DNA from: Bremerella sp. TYQ1 | Lineage (GTDB): Bacteria > Planctomycetota > Planctomycetia > Pirellulales > Pirellulaceae | Direction: 5' to 3' | DNA length: 64,000 bases | NCBI RefSeq assembly: GCF_020150455.1 | Contig: NZ_CP083740.1 | Span: 1,860,001-1,924,000 of the forward strand | Part shown: positions 32,879 through 42,507 of the stretch, one piece after another | Layout of the letters: each line of letters opens with the position of its first letter | Numbering within the stretch: the stretch's first letter is position 1 | Made by a program: the position numbers and the translations under genes | Notes under the pieces: model-generated | What the model was told of the DNA's origin: nothing | Databases searched by the model: none | What the model saw: the letters and a program-made list of their open reading frames with translations, nothing else

Positions 32879-35767
32879 ATGTGGTTTGAATCGCTTGCTA
32901 AGGTATTTCGCAAGAGTCGAGGAACCAAACGACGGAGTCAGATTCGGCCGCTTCGTTCCGAGTTGCTGGAAAAGAAAACCCTTCTAGATGGCCAGGGATT
33001 AATCAGTGTTTCAGATGCTGTAGCCACTGAGGGGGATGAACTAGTGTTTGTTGTAAGTCTCAATGCTTGTACAACTGAGCCTGTTTCAATCACGTATCAA
33101 TCTACTGGAAAATCCGCGGAAAGTTCGGATTTTGAGACTGTGAGTGGGACGGTCGTTTTCCAGCCTGACGAAGTTTTCAAAGAGATTCGGATTAACACGG
33201 TTCAGGACTCTTCTGTGGAAGAGGACGAAATCGTCAGCCTTGACCTTTATGCTGCAATCGGAAATTCGCTAGAGGAGGAATCGGCCACTGGACTCATTCA
33301 AGATAACGAAGTGGGAAGTGGATTCACTAAAGGAAGCGGGTTTGGATTCAGTGCTCTGTCCGGATCGGGAGGAGGCTCTGGTTCAGGTGGTGGCTCTAGT
33401 TCGGGAGGAGGTTCGGGAAGCGGTTCTTACTGTGGCGTTGGTTCGTTTTTAGGCCTTTCACTTGTATCCTCATCCGGCAGCGGCATTAGCGGACCTAGTG
33501 AAAGCAATCAGGATCGAGAATTCTACGTTCAACTTGAGAAGGATAATTTCTGCAATTCGGCAACTACTGTGCCATTCACGCTTTCCGGCTCAGCGACTCT
33601 TGGAGTTGATTATACACTTGAAATGGATGGTAGCCCTGTCTCAGGGAAGTTTGAATTTGAGCCAGGTCAGTCAAAATCGAAACTCATCCGCATTGTGCCG
33701 ATTGACGACATGCTTGACGAAGAGTTAGAGAACATCGTGTTCGAGGTGGAAGATCCTAAGCCAAATGAATGGTATCCCGGCGAAAATAATGAGTTGACAG
33801 TTTCACTGTACGAAAACGACGCTACGGACGACGAGTACGTGACTTCAAAGAACCAGTTACTTCAGGTGAGCCTTTCTCAGGATTCCGTGCGAGAGAACGA
33901 CAAGGGAACACACTCCAGCTACCAAGTTGAGGTTGTCAACGGCCCGACAAATGGAACGCTAACGTTGAATTCCGGGGGCACCTTTACCTATACCCCCGAT
34001 GAAGATTACGTGGGAACCGATAGTTTTACCTACCAATATATTGACTCCTCTGGCTCTACACTTGACGGCACCGCAAATATTACCGTTGTAAGTGGAGACC
34101 TTAAGGTTGAAGGAAGCCCCATTACAGGCGAGTTTGTGCCAGAGGAAGACGAAGAATTGCAAGGGGCATTCTTAACGAAAACCGAAGATGGAGCACGTTA
34201 CATTCGGAAACTTACTCTTTCGAGTGACACAAGCCCCACGACTCAATACGGTTACTACACACTTGAATTCGATGATCAGTCCATCAGTGTTTGGCAAGAT
34301 AAAGAGGGCACTCAATCTATCGAGCCGGGAATAACTGAATTTGACGAAGGTTCTGAGGTAACACTCTATGTCGAAGGGACCTCCTTATCTACCGGTTCGA
34401 TTCAGCTTCACTGGAATGAAGGGCATTGGCAGGAATTGCCTCCAGGTCAAACCGAACAGCCCGAAGATTCCTACAAGAAAAAGGGACTTCAGTCATTTAT
34501 CGTGGATACGATTTCGGTGCATGTTGTAGATTCAGCCGCTCATGCAACAGCTGAACTAGACTATGATTTCCCAGAAAACACTGGAGAGTCTTTAAGACTT
34601 CAAGACACATCAAATGGCGAACCGCAATACGACTCCTATGTACCTTTTAAGTTTACTTTATGGGTCGAGCCCACAGGTCTTACCTCTGAGGAGTTCGAGA
34701 TTCGAATTGTAAATGATTTGGGGCAAACTTTGCACGAAGAAACACGCACCGTAGCTCCGGGCGATCAATATGAGGATACAGTAGCAGTGCGGGCGGGATT
34801 GGCCTCGAATGTCCGCATAGAGATTGAAACCGTCGATCCGTTTTTGGGAGAAAATCGCATTGAATTTGAGCTAGACGAAGCGATTCTTGATATCGATATT
34901 AATTTCACCCATGGAATCGTCGCTCAGACAACCTTAACAAAAGGGCAAGTGTTCCGTTTGTTAAAAGAACAGTCATCTAACGGAATAACCGGTGCGTTCA
35001 ACTCACTCAAGGATGATTTAGTTACCACAGATAGAGTGTCGGCCACTGCAACGCAAATCGGTGAATCAGAGGCGTTCGTTCAATCGACAATTGATGCCTA
35101 TTGGGACCAAACGATTATGCCTGCCCTGGAGAGTCAGCTTGACATTGGATTTGACTATTTGGCAGATGCACTTGAGGCTATTCCGAGCCAAAAGTTCCGC
35201 CTTGGCGCTCACAATAATGCAAACGAACTCGTCCCATCCGATTCGTCTTCGCTGGGGACGCTGATTGGAACCACTCATGCTACGCATGTGGCTGATGCGA
35301 TTCATCGACTCGATGTATTGGAAGAGTCGATTGGAAGCATATTAAACGCTTTGCCAATCAAGTTAGATGCGGAACTAAATAGTGTTAACGATATGACAGG
35401 AGGGGCAACGCCAGCACAGCTTTATAACGCTTTGGTCGATGAACTGTTTAATGGAGGAGGAGAGTTTCCATCGCTGCACTGGACGGATGTGAAGGTATTC
35501 GAAAAGTTGTCCATAGGACTCGAACCAGTAGAGATGAACTATTTTGGAGGCAAGGTCGAGGGAGCGTTCAATGCCTCAGTGTATGATGTTAGCTTTGCGA
35601 ATCCGGCTTGGAAGTTTGGGTTTGATACTACTTTAAGCACAGTAGAAGCATTCAAGGCAGGCCCGTTTACATTCGACGCCGGAATAACTTACGAGAAGAC
35701 GTTTAGCAGTGGGACGTCGAACGAGACTATTACCGGGGCCTTTATGATGAACGGTAATTTTAACTGA
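32879..35767 (+). CDS. Large Calx-beta/cadherin-like surface protein with planctomycete N-terminal signature
   Basis: 962 residues from ATG 32879; GTG 32780 is possible. The N-terminus is basic and ends in RPLRSELLEKKTLLDGQG, the planctomycete 'LE-R-LL' type signature seen on many exported giant proteins. Then: a Calx-beta-like domain (SDAVATEGDELVFVVSL, about 45-145), a Gly/Ser-rich linker (SGSGGGSGSGGGSSSGGGSG), a second Calx-beta (FTLSGSATLGVDYTLE) and a cadherin-like tandem repeat (GPTNGTLTLNSGGTFTYTPD). The C-terminal ~500 residues are unrecognised. No clear membrane anchor at the end. Probably an extracellular adhesion or matrix protein. Confidence 0.75.
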   Translation: MWFESLAKVFRKSRGTKRRSQIRPLRSELLEKKTLLDGQGLISVSDAVATEGDELVFVVSLNACTTEPVSITYQSTGKSAESSDFETVSGTVVFQPDEVFKEIRINTVQDSSVEEDEIVSLDLYAAIGNSLEEESATGLIQDNEVGSGFTKGSGFGFSALSGSGGGSGSGGGSSSGGGSGSGSYCGVGSFLGLSLVSSSGSGISGPSESNQDREFYVQLEKDNFCNSATTVPFTLSGSATLGVDYTLEMDGSPVSGKFEFEPGQSKSKLIRIVPIDDMLDEELENIVFEVEDPKPNEWYPGENNELTVSLYENDATDDEYVTSKNQLLQVSLSQDSVRENDKGTHSSYQVEVVNGPTNGTLTLNSGGTFTYTPDEDYVGTDSFTYQYIDSSGSTLDGTANITVVSGDLKVEGSPITGEFVPEEDEELQGAFLTKTEDGARYIRKLTLSSDTSPTTQYGYYTLEFDDQSISVWQDKEGTQSIEPGITEFDEGSEVTLYVEGTSLSTGSIQLHWNEGHWQELPPGQTEQPEDSYKKKGLQSFIVDTISVHVVDSAAHATAELDYDFPENTGESLRLQDTSNGEPQYDSYVPFKFTLWVEPTGLTSEEFEIRIVNDLGQTLHEETRTVAPGDQYEDTVAVRAGLASNVRIEIETVDPFLGENRIEFELDEAILDIDINFTHGIVAQTTLTKGQVFRLLKEQSSNGITGAFNSLKDDLVTTDRVSATATQIGESEAFVQSTIDAYWDQTIMPALESQLDIGFDYLADALEAIPSQKFRLGAHNNANELVPSDSSSLGTLIGTTHATHVADAIHRLDVLEESIGSILNALPIKLDAELNSVNDMTGGATPAQLYNALVDELFNGGGEFPSLHWTDVKVFEKLSIGLEPVEMNYFGGKVEGAFNASVYDVSFANPAWKFGFDTTLSTVEAFKAGPFTFDAGITYEKTFSSGTSNETITGAFMMNGNFN

Positions 35768-35885
35768 CATAATCGAGGGATAATAGACGTTTTCGATTGT
35801 AAACTCGCCGGTCAACTTCTGGAAGGTCTATGGAATTCACAGTGGAATGCTGGCGCATTTATCAAAATAGGGACGAAGAAAAGTC

Positions 35886-37658
35886 ATGGACGATTCGCAA
35901 GTTCGTTTAATCGAAGTTTCGCAAGGACTACATCTGAAATTGCGATGTTTTGCAGATTTTCAGTTGGTGGTTGTGGTGCCATTTATTCTCTTTGGCTGCC
36001 TATTAGTTGATGCACTTCATATGACACGAGAGGCTCTAGCTGATGAGAACGAAGGTGAAAAGTCGCTCGGCACAGTTATAGATAATGAACAGCCGGAGGC
36101 CATCTGGCAGGCCGTTTTAAATGTTCCTGCCACGGTGGATAGTCGACGAGGCGTTTATGGCTCGTTCGAGATTCAACATTTGAGTATTTCGTCGAGCAAA
36201 GAGCGGCAGTTGAAGCGGTTCTTTGTGGAGTCAAATGAAAGTGGTAATTATTTGCTTGTTCGCGACGATGGTTCATTTCCGTTAGCACTTGGAAGAACTG
36301 GAGAATTTTATACCGTAAACGAAGGTGGGAAATGGAGTCTTCGCGAATTGGATTTCTTCATCGACGTTGATGGGGCAAACTTCCCCAGTTTTGTGCGAAT
36401 AAAGCCTCCGAACAAGCAGTTTTGTACTGTCTTGGATTTTGGATCAATTCTTAGAAAACTCTACTCCGATCAAGTTGTGAGTATACATTGGGATCGAGAT
36501 CGTTTAACGCTAACGGCTAGTAAGAGTAGTGGCGCAAAATGTGAAATTCGGTTTCGCTCACCTCTCGGGCAATCGAGACATGGGTGCGAGTTAGCCGAAG
36601 TCACGTTGTATGATCGAGATCTAAAGAGTGCGCTACGTGTTGTGGGGATGAGTCGCCATTCCTCTTTTCTATCAAGATTGAATTGGGAAGACTTACGGTC
36701 CTTCGTGGGGCCCGTGGCAAAAACTCGGGAAGAATTTAGTGACGACCTTAATTATTCGACGGCTAGTAGTCCAACTGAAATTCGCGCTTGTGTGAAGTTC
36801 TGGGAGATAGCTAGTGGAATTCAAGAGCCTAATTTGCGTGGCCTCGTCCTTGACGATCAATCCTACCAAAAATTAAGCGACCGTCAGAAACTTACCGCCT
36901 TGGTACTTATGTCTCAAGGCAATCTTCTGACGCAAGGCCAGATCACTGAAATAGCATCTCAATTGCTTCGGTTATCCTATCAAAATGAAACAGCCGTTGA
37001 TGAGCACGATCCAGTGATCCGATGGTTTAATCAAGAACAGAGATTCAGTCCAGCAGTATGGCTCCAGGCGTATTTTGCTGCAACAAAGCTCGTGAGCGAT
37101 GAACGAATCTTGATTAAATCAAGAAGTGAGCTATTGCGATTTCTAGCAAATTCAGGACGACCTCCGTTCGACTTAAACGGCAATGTCGCCGTCGAATTAT
37201 TTGCAGATGATCCAGTGGCAGTTGCGTTTCTTCGAGCCAATTGGGGGATGCCGTGTGATGATTCACTTATCAACGATGTTAAGGATAACTTTCGAATCCA
37301 CAAGAAAACCTCTGAAAGCGCACTGTTGGCAGTTGAAACGTTAGTGAGGCTTAACCTTGTCGAAATCATTCCTCAAGAATTTATCGACGAGTGGTATAGT
37401 CGAAGAAATTCGAACTCCGCAAGTCTGACAGAGATTCGGAATCAGCGTTCACTGTTATCGTTAGTACCAAGTGGCAGAAGATTCTTGATGAAACGTCTTC
37501 ATAAGAGTCAGCCGCGTACGGACGATGAAGTAGAAATTACAACTGTTCTTGGACAACTGATAGAGGCCGTAAAACGCACCGAACGGTATGACTTTATTTC
37601 AAAAGAGGAAATTCAGTATATAGAAGAGGTGATAAGTTCCAAAGTATACAGTAAATGA
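35886..37658 (+). CDS. Membrane-anchored protein of unknown function, 590 aa
   Basis: ATG 35886 follows the surface-protein gene by 118 bp on the same strand. One hydrophobic segment near the N-terminus (LVVVVPFILFGCLLVDALHM, about 28-47), then a mostly soluble region: a beta-rich part to ~250 (FRSPLGQSRHGCELAEVTLY) and a helical C-terminal part. No recognised domain. The lower GC and codon use resemble the surface protein rather than the core genome. The pairing suggests that it helps export or anchor its neighbour, but this is inference. Confidence 0.65.
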   Translation: MDDSQVRLIEVSQGLHLKLRCFADFQLVVVVPFILFGCLLVDALHMTREALADENEGEKSLGTVIDNEQPEAIWQAVLNVPATVDSRRGVYGSFEIQHLSISSSKERQLKRFFVESNESGNYLLVRDDGSFPLALGRTGEFYTVNEGGKWSLRELDFFIDVDGANFPSFVRIKPPNKQFCTVLDFGSILRKLYSDQVVSIHWDRDRLTLTASKSSGAKCEIRFRSPLGQSRHGCELAEVTLYDRDLKSALRVVGMSRHSSFLSRLNWEDLRSFVGPVAKTREEFSDDLNYSTASSPTEIRACVKFWEIASGIQEPNLRGLVLDDQSYQKLSDRQKLTALVLMSQGNLLTQGQITEIASQLLRLSYQNETAVDEHDPVIRWFNQEQRFSPAVWLQAYFAATKLVSDERILIKSRSELLRFLANSGRPPFDLNGNVAVELFADDPVAVAFLRANWGMPCDDSLINDVKDNFRIHKKTSESALLAVETLVRLNLVEIIPQEFIDEWYSRRNSNSASLTEIRNQRSLLSLVPSGRRFLMKRLHKSQPRTDDEVEITTVLGQLIEAVKRTERYDFISKEEIQYIEEVISSKVYSK

Positions 37659-38086
37659 TCTCAGCACGGAGGCGAAATAGGGATAGATCGAATGAGAGGT
37701 TTCAACGATGCTGTTCGTACTTGTTATTCTAATGGCGAATTCCACTGGATGGACGCATCGCAAAGTCATTCATTTCTGCTAATAGCAGCGATCCCCAAGC
37801 TTATCTTGGTATTCGTCATCGTTAATTGACTTTCTGGAAAGCGGTCTAGGTTTTCGAGCAATAGTTGAAACGCATCTAATTGCTTGGCTTATCCACTATC
37901 ACTGCTTTCCCTCGATCGCTGGAAAGGCAATTGCTTAATGGCTAAATAGTGCTCACCTTACGATGGACATTACATGAATAATAATCCCCCTCCGCGGCTG
38001 GCCTTTCAGTGTGCACTGAGATCGGCAGTCCCACCTGAGCGGACGAACGGATTGAAAGTGGTACTACGTTTTGCGATCGAATTTTA
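37659..38086. other. AT-rich non-coding region upstream of IS5
   Basis: About 430 bp. A 45-codon frame starting near 37692 (MRGFNDAVRTCYSNGEFHWM) exists but has no support. I see nothing else. Confidence 0.35.
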
Positions 38087-39028
38087 GGCCCTATCAGAAA
38101 ACCCTATCAGCCCATCGTTTTCAAGTACCGTTGAATGAATGCCCATTTCAGCATCTCGAGGAAGTTTCTCGCTCGCTTCTCGAAGCGAGTTAGGATGCGG
38201 CGGCATTCTTTTAGCCAGCCGATCAAGCGTTTGACGATGTTGCGTCGCCGGTATGTTTGCCGGTCAAACTCAACGAAGCGGGCGTCTCCGTCTTCGTTTG
38301 TTTTGCTGGGGATGATGGGCACGACGCCAGTCTCGACCAGGTACTCGTCGATCCACTCGGCTCGCTACCCTTTGTCGCCAGCGAGAAAGATGGGCGTGAT
38401 GATTTCATCCGATTCATCGCCTCGCACTTCGCACGTCTCAAGAAGCTCGTGCAAGCAACTGGACTCATGGGCTTGGCCAGGTGAAAGCACGGCGTGCAGC
38501 GGGTGGCCGTGCGAGTCACACAGCAGATGGATTTTGGTACTAAAACCACCACGACTGCGGCCTAAGGCTTCACAGCTAGCCTCCTCATCGGCCCGTTTTC
38601 ACGGCTCCAACAGCACATCTCGCGGCTCGAACGGTCGTGCCATCAACACACCACAACTCGTTGTCGATCGCTCCTGCATCCACGTGAACAGAACGCAGCA
38701 GATCCAGGATTTCATCAAGCGTTCCGTCCTGATTCCACGTTGTGAACATGTCGTAGACCGTACCCCATTAACCGAATTTCTCCGGCAAGTCACGCCAAGG
38801 AGCCCCGGTCCTCATGACCCACAGAATGCCATCAACCACCATCCGTCGATCGACTCGTGGCCGGCCTGTGCGAGCAGGCGGCGGAAAGAAGCCAGCAATC
38901 AATTCCCATTGATCATCGGTAAGACGATGGCGTGCCATGACGGACCTCCGTGCGTTGAAATGAGAAAGTGTTCTTCAACGGTTGGAGACCACGGATTGAA
39001 AGTCAAATTACCGTTTTCTGACAGAGCC
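38087..39028 (-). mobile_element. IS5-family element with intact ends, dead transposase
   Basis: 942 bp. Terminal inverted repeats: left GGCCCTATCAGAAAAC (38087-38102), right, read inward on the other strand, GGCTCTGTCAGAAAAC (39028-39013), 14 of 16 identical. The element is flanked by TA on both sides (38085-38086 and 39029-39030), consistent with a 2-bp target duplication. The transposase is on the minus strand and broken (see below). Confidence 0.85.
38107..38938 (-). pseudogene. IS5-family DDE transposase, inactivated
   Basis: Begins MARHRLTDDQWELIAGFFPP at ATG 38938 and ends RYLKTMG at 38107. Reconstructed in order, the frame has a TAA in place of the residue after LPEKFG, a frameshift near 38590, and a TAG in AGDKG*RAE where Tyr is usual. 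The DDE residues are still recognisable: Asp in LWCVDGTTVRAA, Asp in FLAGDKG, Glu in LIGWLKECRRI. Two nonsense changes plus one frameshift mean it is not functional. Confidence 0.88.
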
Positions 39029-39234
39029 TAGCAGAATGACACACAGACAAAATTCGCTGTTCAAGAGTTACCGTGATTCTCCGGGTAGCTTAGTCCCATT
39101 CTGGTTTCCTGGGTAGAGTTAAATCGTTTGGCTATTTTAGGGCTTAGCTGGTCGATACGGAAATGCAACAGATTCCGTTTAGCGTTGGGAAGCTATCGAC
39201 GAGTGTTCAAATCCCACTAGAGAACTGACTAACA

Positions 39235-39921
39235 ATGTCTCCCGAGAAATGTGTGATCCTAGTGCCGGTTCAAAGCTGGATCGAGCATCAATGTGAAAAG
39301 GGCCTTCAAGATTTGGAAAAGCGGGGATATTCCGTCTGGCGAATCCGGGGTTACGCAGCCATCGACCAGGGGCGGAACCAGATGGCCACGGATGCCTTAC
39401 GGCATGGGTTCGAGGAGACAATGTGGATCGATTCCGACATCAGTTTCAACGTTGAAGACGTCGAGAAACTGCGTAGTCATAACCTTCCGATTTCCTCGGC
39501 AATTTATCCGAAGAAAGGCCAAAGGAGCATCGCAAGCAGCGTCTTGCCCGGAACAAAGCAAATCTCCTTCGGCAAACAAGGCGGTCTAATTGAGATTCAG
39601 TATGCCGCGACCGGATTTCTCCACGTCAGACGGGAAGCGTACGAAACGATCCAGGAAAAATTATCCCTCCCTCTCTGTAACCAGCGTTTCGATGCCCCAA
39701 TGATTCCATTCTTCCAGCCCATGATCGTCGATGATCCGCCCGAAGGGCAATGGTATCTAGCAGAAGATTTCTCGTTTTGCGAGCGTGCCTTGCGTGCTGG
39801 CCTAAAAATCTACGCCGATACGACGATTCGCCTGAATCACATTGGCAGTTACGGTTATTCTTGGGAGGATGCTGGTGGGGAGCTAGAACGCTTTCACTCC
39901 TACAAGTTACATCTGCGCTAG
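39235..39921 (+). CDS. Glycosyltransferase-like (GT-A type) protein
   Basis: 228 residues from ATG 39235. The pattern GYAAIDQGRNQMATDALRHG followed by METMWIDSDISF-like residues (EETMWIDSDISFNVEDVEKL) gives a DxD metal-binding motif as in GT-A enzymes; a C-terminal AEDFSFCERALRAGLKIYAD fits the acceptor-side EDxxFC element. It is short for a complete transferase. Next to a polysaccharide pyruvyl transferase gene in convergent orientation, so a role in surface-glycan synthesis is likely. Confidence 0.68.
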   Translation: MSPEKCVILVPVQSWIEHQCEKGLQDLEKRGYSVWRIRGYAAIDQGRNQMATDALRHGFEETMWIDSDISFNVEDVEKLRSHNLPISSAIYPKKGQRSIASSVLPGTKQISFGKQGGLIEIQYAATGFLHVRREAYETIQEKLSLPLCNQRFDAPMIPFFQPMIVDDPPEGQWYLAEDFSFCERALRAGLKIYADTTIRLNHIGSYGYSWEDAGGELERFHSYKLHLR

Positions 39922-39922
39922 G

Positions 39923-40756
39923 CTATAGTGGAAAGGAGTTCCAGATTCGTTCCTTAACTTTTCGCAATTCTTTGGATTTCTGCCTCATCGCCCTATCTTG
40001 AAGTTTCCTTACCGTTGTCGGCTTGGATATATCCACCACATCCATCTCGGTTATGCCAAGCGATGCATAGTAGTCGGCGAATTTAAAACGGAAGTCCTGA
40101 TTCGGGTAAGTCGGATCATCTCCTAATGTGACCCACACATTAGGAATTCCCAGAGAGTCGGCCACTATCAATCCGTGAAGCGAGGAGGATACGATCGCTT
40201 CGCATTGGGCGATTTGCGAGATGACTTGCTCATATCCGCTGCACACATCGATCAGATGGGTGTTGTGGGCCGCAAGCCTCGTCCAAGCCAGATGCTCGAA
40301 CTGGGACCAATGCGGCACGAGGCCCAAAGCATATTTAGGATCACGCTTTTTCAAGAAGATATCTGCTAGCAATCCCGGATCACCAAGAGGGATCGAATTG
40401 TCCCCCCCGAAACTCTTTAGTGTCAGCGGTCCTCGCAGAAGTGAAATTTGCGAGGAAGCAAGTGAAAACGATTCTGAGCCATACATCCGGCCAGAACCCC
40501 AAACTATTCCCGAAAATGAACGAGTATTCTTCCAGAACCAAGGCTCAAGTACGCTTCCAATAGAAATGATGTCCGCCATTTCCGGTGGAGCCCATTCAAC
40601 TCGCGAACGAGCTAATATCCGGATGAGAGCAGGCCCTAGCTCGTCGCCAAAGTTTCCGGCACGCGGACCTTGGTTCCACCAGTAGACTCTCAGTGTTCTA
40701 GACATGATCTTTAAACTTTCCTTTGCAACTATGCTAAGTTCCTCAGCTTGGTTCAT
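39923..40756 (-). CDS. Polysaccharide pyruvyl transferase-family protein
   Basis: 277 residues from ATG 40756, chosen for its GAGG site seven bases upstream; ATG 40705 (MSRTLRVYWW) is an alternative that starts at the domain itself. Shows WNQGPRAGNFGDELGPALIR, LRGPLTLKSFGGDNSIPLGD and SSSLHGLIVADSLGIPNVWV, typical of the CsaB/ExoV/WcaK family (the SSSLHG stretch is the signature near the active site). It would transfer a ketal pyruvyl group or act on an exopolysaccharide sugar. Its stop is adjacent to that of the convergent glycosyltransferase-like gene. Confidence 0.82.
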   Translation of the reverse strand: MNQAEELSIVAKESLKIMSRTLRVYWWNQGPRAGNFGDELGPALIRILARSRVEWAPPEMADIISIGSVLEPWFWKNTRSFSGIVWGSGRMYGSESFSLASSQISLLRGPLTLKSFGGDNSIPLGDPGLLADIFLKKRDPKYALGLVPHWSQFEHLAWTRLAAHNTHLIDVCSGYEQVISQIAQCEAIVSSSLHGLIVADSLGIPNVWVTLGDDPTYPNQDFRFKFADYYASLGITEMDVVDISKPTTVRKLQDRAMRQKSKELRKVKERIWNSFPL

Positions 40757-40764
40757 CAATGATC

Positions 40765-41024
40765 CTCATCGGATAAAACTTGGCAACGCTTGTGTTAATC
40801 AACGTCAACTTCTTCTTCCATCGATAGAACGTCTGCTGGCTGATCCCCAGCTTCCGGCAAACCTCCTCCCCTGGTACCCTCGACTCGGCCTGCTTGTGGG
40901 CGAAGGCAATCTGTTCATGCGTAAATCGAGACTTCTACATGGTCATCCTCTCCTCGAAAAAGGATGGCCAAATTCTACCTCGATTGTCTCATTTTGAATG
41001 GCTCAGGTTTTGGATTGCAGGTCA
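40765..41024 (-). mobile_element. IS3-family remnant, orfA
   Basis: Minus strand: ATG (40940) TAG AAG..., then SRFTHEQIAFAHKQAESRVP and GEEVCRKLGISQQTFYRWKK, the canonical IS3 OrfA helix-turn-helix. The second codon is a stop, and similarity ends abruptly after YRWKKK. The element end TGACCTGC lies at 41024-41017. orfB is missing here, whereas the end of an orfB lies at 32471-32705 in the same orientation. Confidence 0.82.
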
Positions 41025-41054
41025 GGGCGAGGAGGATCGAAGGGAGCTTGCACA

Positions 41055-41219
41055 AAAATCTTTTACGTCCACATCCGTCTGGCTAAGGATGGCTATTCTA
41101 CTGGAGGACAACCGCCATATGGATTTCGACGCTGGCTCGTCAATGAGAGTGTCGAGGCGTTGCGCGAATTAGAGAAAGGCGAGACCAAGGTTCCCGACGA
41201 AGCCTCAACAATGAAGTAA
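41055..41219 (+). pseudogene. Recombinase/resolvase fragment
   Basis: KDGYSTGGQPPYGFRRWLVN followed by a charged region (ALRELEKGETKVPDEAST) resembles the segment after the catalytic domain of planctomycete serine recombinases (STGGRPPYGFRRWLV type). Only about 50 codons, with neither catalytic domain nor zinc ribbon; it begins next to the IS3 end. Decayed remnant. Confidence 0.6.
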
Positions 41220-41650
41220 CCGAAGATGGTGTTTGCGATGGCTCCACATGTCCAAGATTGCGTGGAACTGTAAGTAGCCAATGCTTTGTTGTTCGCGAAT
41301 GGCCCGCTTGAAATCGACGAGAACAAGGACAGAAGTTCATCCCGCTGTCGCATGACTTCGACAATGCCCGAGTTGTCGAATACCTCAGCGATCAATGATG
41401 CCTGAAGCTTTTGCATCGATGAGACTGACTCTAGGACCGTCCCAAATGCTCGAAAGTGAGACGCTTCAATACTGCGTGTCATTGCCGCAATGCTTCCGAA
41501 TGCCTCGAACATAGCCGCTTGGCTTTGGCTATGGGCCCTCAGGATGGGCGCACAAATTTCGTTATACATCTTTGAGAACTGCCGTATTCTTTCGGCTGCC
41601 CGTTGAAGCTCCGGTGGTATCTCGTCATTTGGGTCTTGCGAATCGCTCAT
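41093..41650 (-). CDS. Protein of unknown function with possibly altered C-terminus
   Basis: 185 residues from ATG 41650 (MSDSQDPNDEIPPELQRAAE); the upstream extension is not protein-like. Helical, with FEAFGSIAAMTRSIEASHFR and a hydrophobic C-terminal third (CGAIANTIFGYFIVEASSGT). The last ~40 codons are antisense to the recombinase fragment, so the natural end may have been replaced by run-through into foreign DNA. No family recognised. Confidence 0.45.
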   Translation of the reverse strand: MSDSQDPNDEIPPELQRAAERIRQFSKMYNEICAPILRAHSQSQAAMFEAFGSIAAMTRSIEASHFRAFGTVLESVSSMQKLQASLIAEVFDNSGIVEVMRQRDELLSLFSSISSGPFANNKALATYSSTQSWTCGAIANTIFGYFIVEASSGTLVSPFSNSRNASTLSLTSQRRNPYGGCPPVE

Positions 41651-41766
41651 GTGGTTGTTCCAGAGAACAAAAATTTTAGGCTTACGACAACGTAAAGAAT
41701 AACGAGATACGAGTACCACTCCACCCCGACATAAGATAATTAATCGTACCTGCCCTACATACGGGC

Positions 41767-42271
41767 ATGAATAATTTACGTCTCGAATATCTAAGCCCCG
41801 CGGACCTCAGCGACAATCAAAAGCACTGGCGGGAACATCCCACATCCCAGACCAATAGCCTTGCCGAGTTGGCTGGGCTGGTGCCTTGCTATACAACGAA
41901 GCAACCGGTCGCCTTATCGATGGTCACGCCAGAAAGAAAATCGCCAAGGATGAAAGGGTTCCTGTCCTCATCGGTTCATGGAGCAAAGAACAGGAACCCT
42001 TGATTCTGGCTTCCCTCGATCCATTGGCAGCAATGATTGATGCCAACAGCGATAGTTCTCCGAACTAATCGCATCTCCCGAAGAACAAACGGAAGCCGTC
42101 GAGGCAATGTTCTGTGAGATCGAGGAACGTGCAGGCTCGTTCGATGTCGGAGAAGTTGAATTCCCACAAATTGGTGATAAGGAAAACACGCATAGTCAAA
42201 TGAACTTCACCTTGACCAACGATCAAACTGAGATCGTCAACGAAGCACTGAAGTCTTCTAAAGAAAGGTAG
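41767..42271 (+). pseudogene. ParB-like domain protein, frameshifted
   Basis: Three frames have to be joined: MNNLRLEYLSPADLSDNQKH... to about 41880, then NEATGRLIDGHARKKIAKDE and VPVLIGSWSKEQEPLILASL to 42068, then ELIASPEEQTEAVEAMFCEI to a TAG at 42271. The GRLIDGHARKKIA element is the ParB/sulfiredoxin signature found in phage- and plasmid-borne ParB-like proteins next to DNA methylases. Two frameshifts, so non-functional. Confidence 0.75.
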
Positions 42272-42507
42272 CATCCGTCAATATGCGCACACCTGTTTTC
42301 CAGCCTGACTCTGGATTTTTTTGCCGCGTGCGCCCTCCAGGGGCCGATTACGCCAGGCGTCGACCTGCCCTCATCGCAATCGCGGGTGGCTTGGCGTATC
42401 TGATTGGCAAAGCCAAGAAATAGATTTCTTACCAGAACCGGCCATGCAACCAAGCAGGCTCGCCTTCTTTTTCAAAGAACGAAGGCCTAACCTTTGGGAA
42501 GGCAGAT

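Noticed and set aside
37692..37829. 45-codon frame with a hydrophobic end upstream of the IS5 element.
   Set aside because: No ribosome-binding site, no similarity, AT-rich context; chance is likely.
38135..39031. 298-codon plus-strand frame across the IS5 element.
   Set aside because: Entirely antisense to the recognisable transposase; a typical shadow frame.
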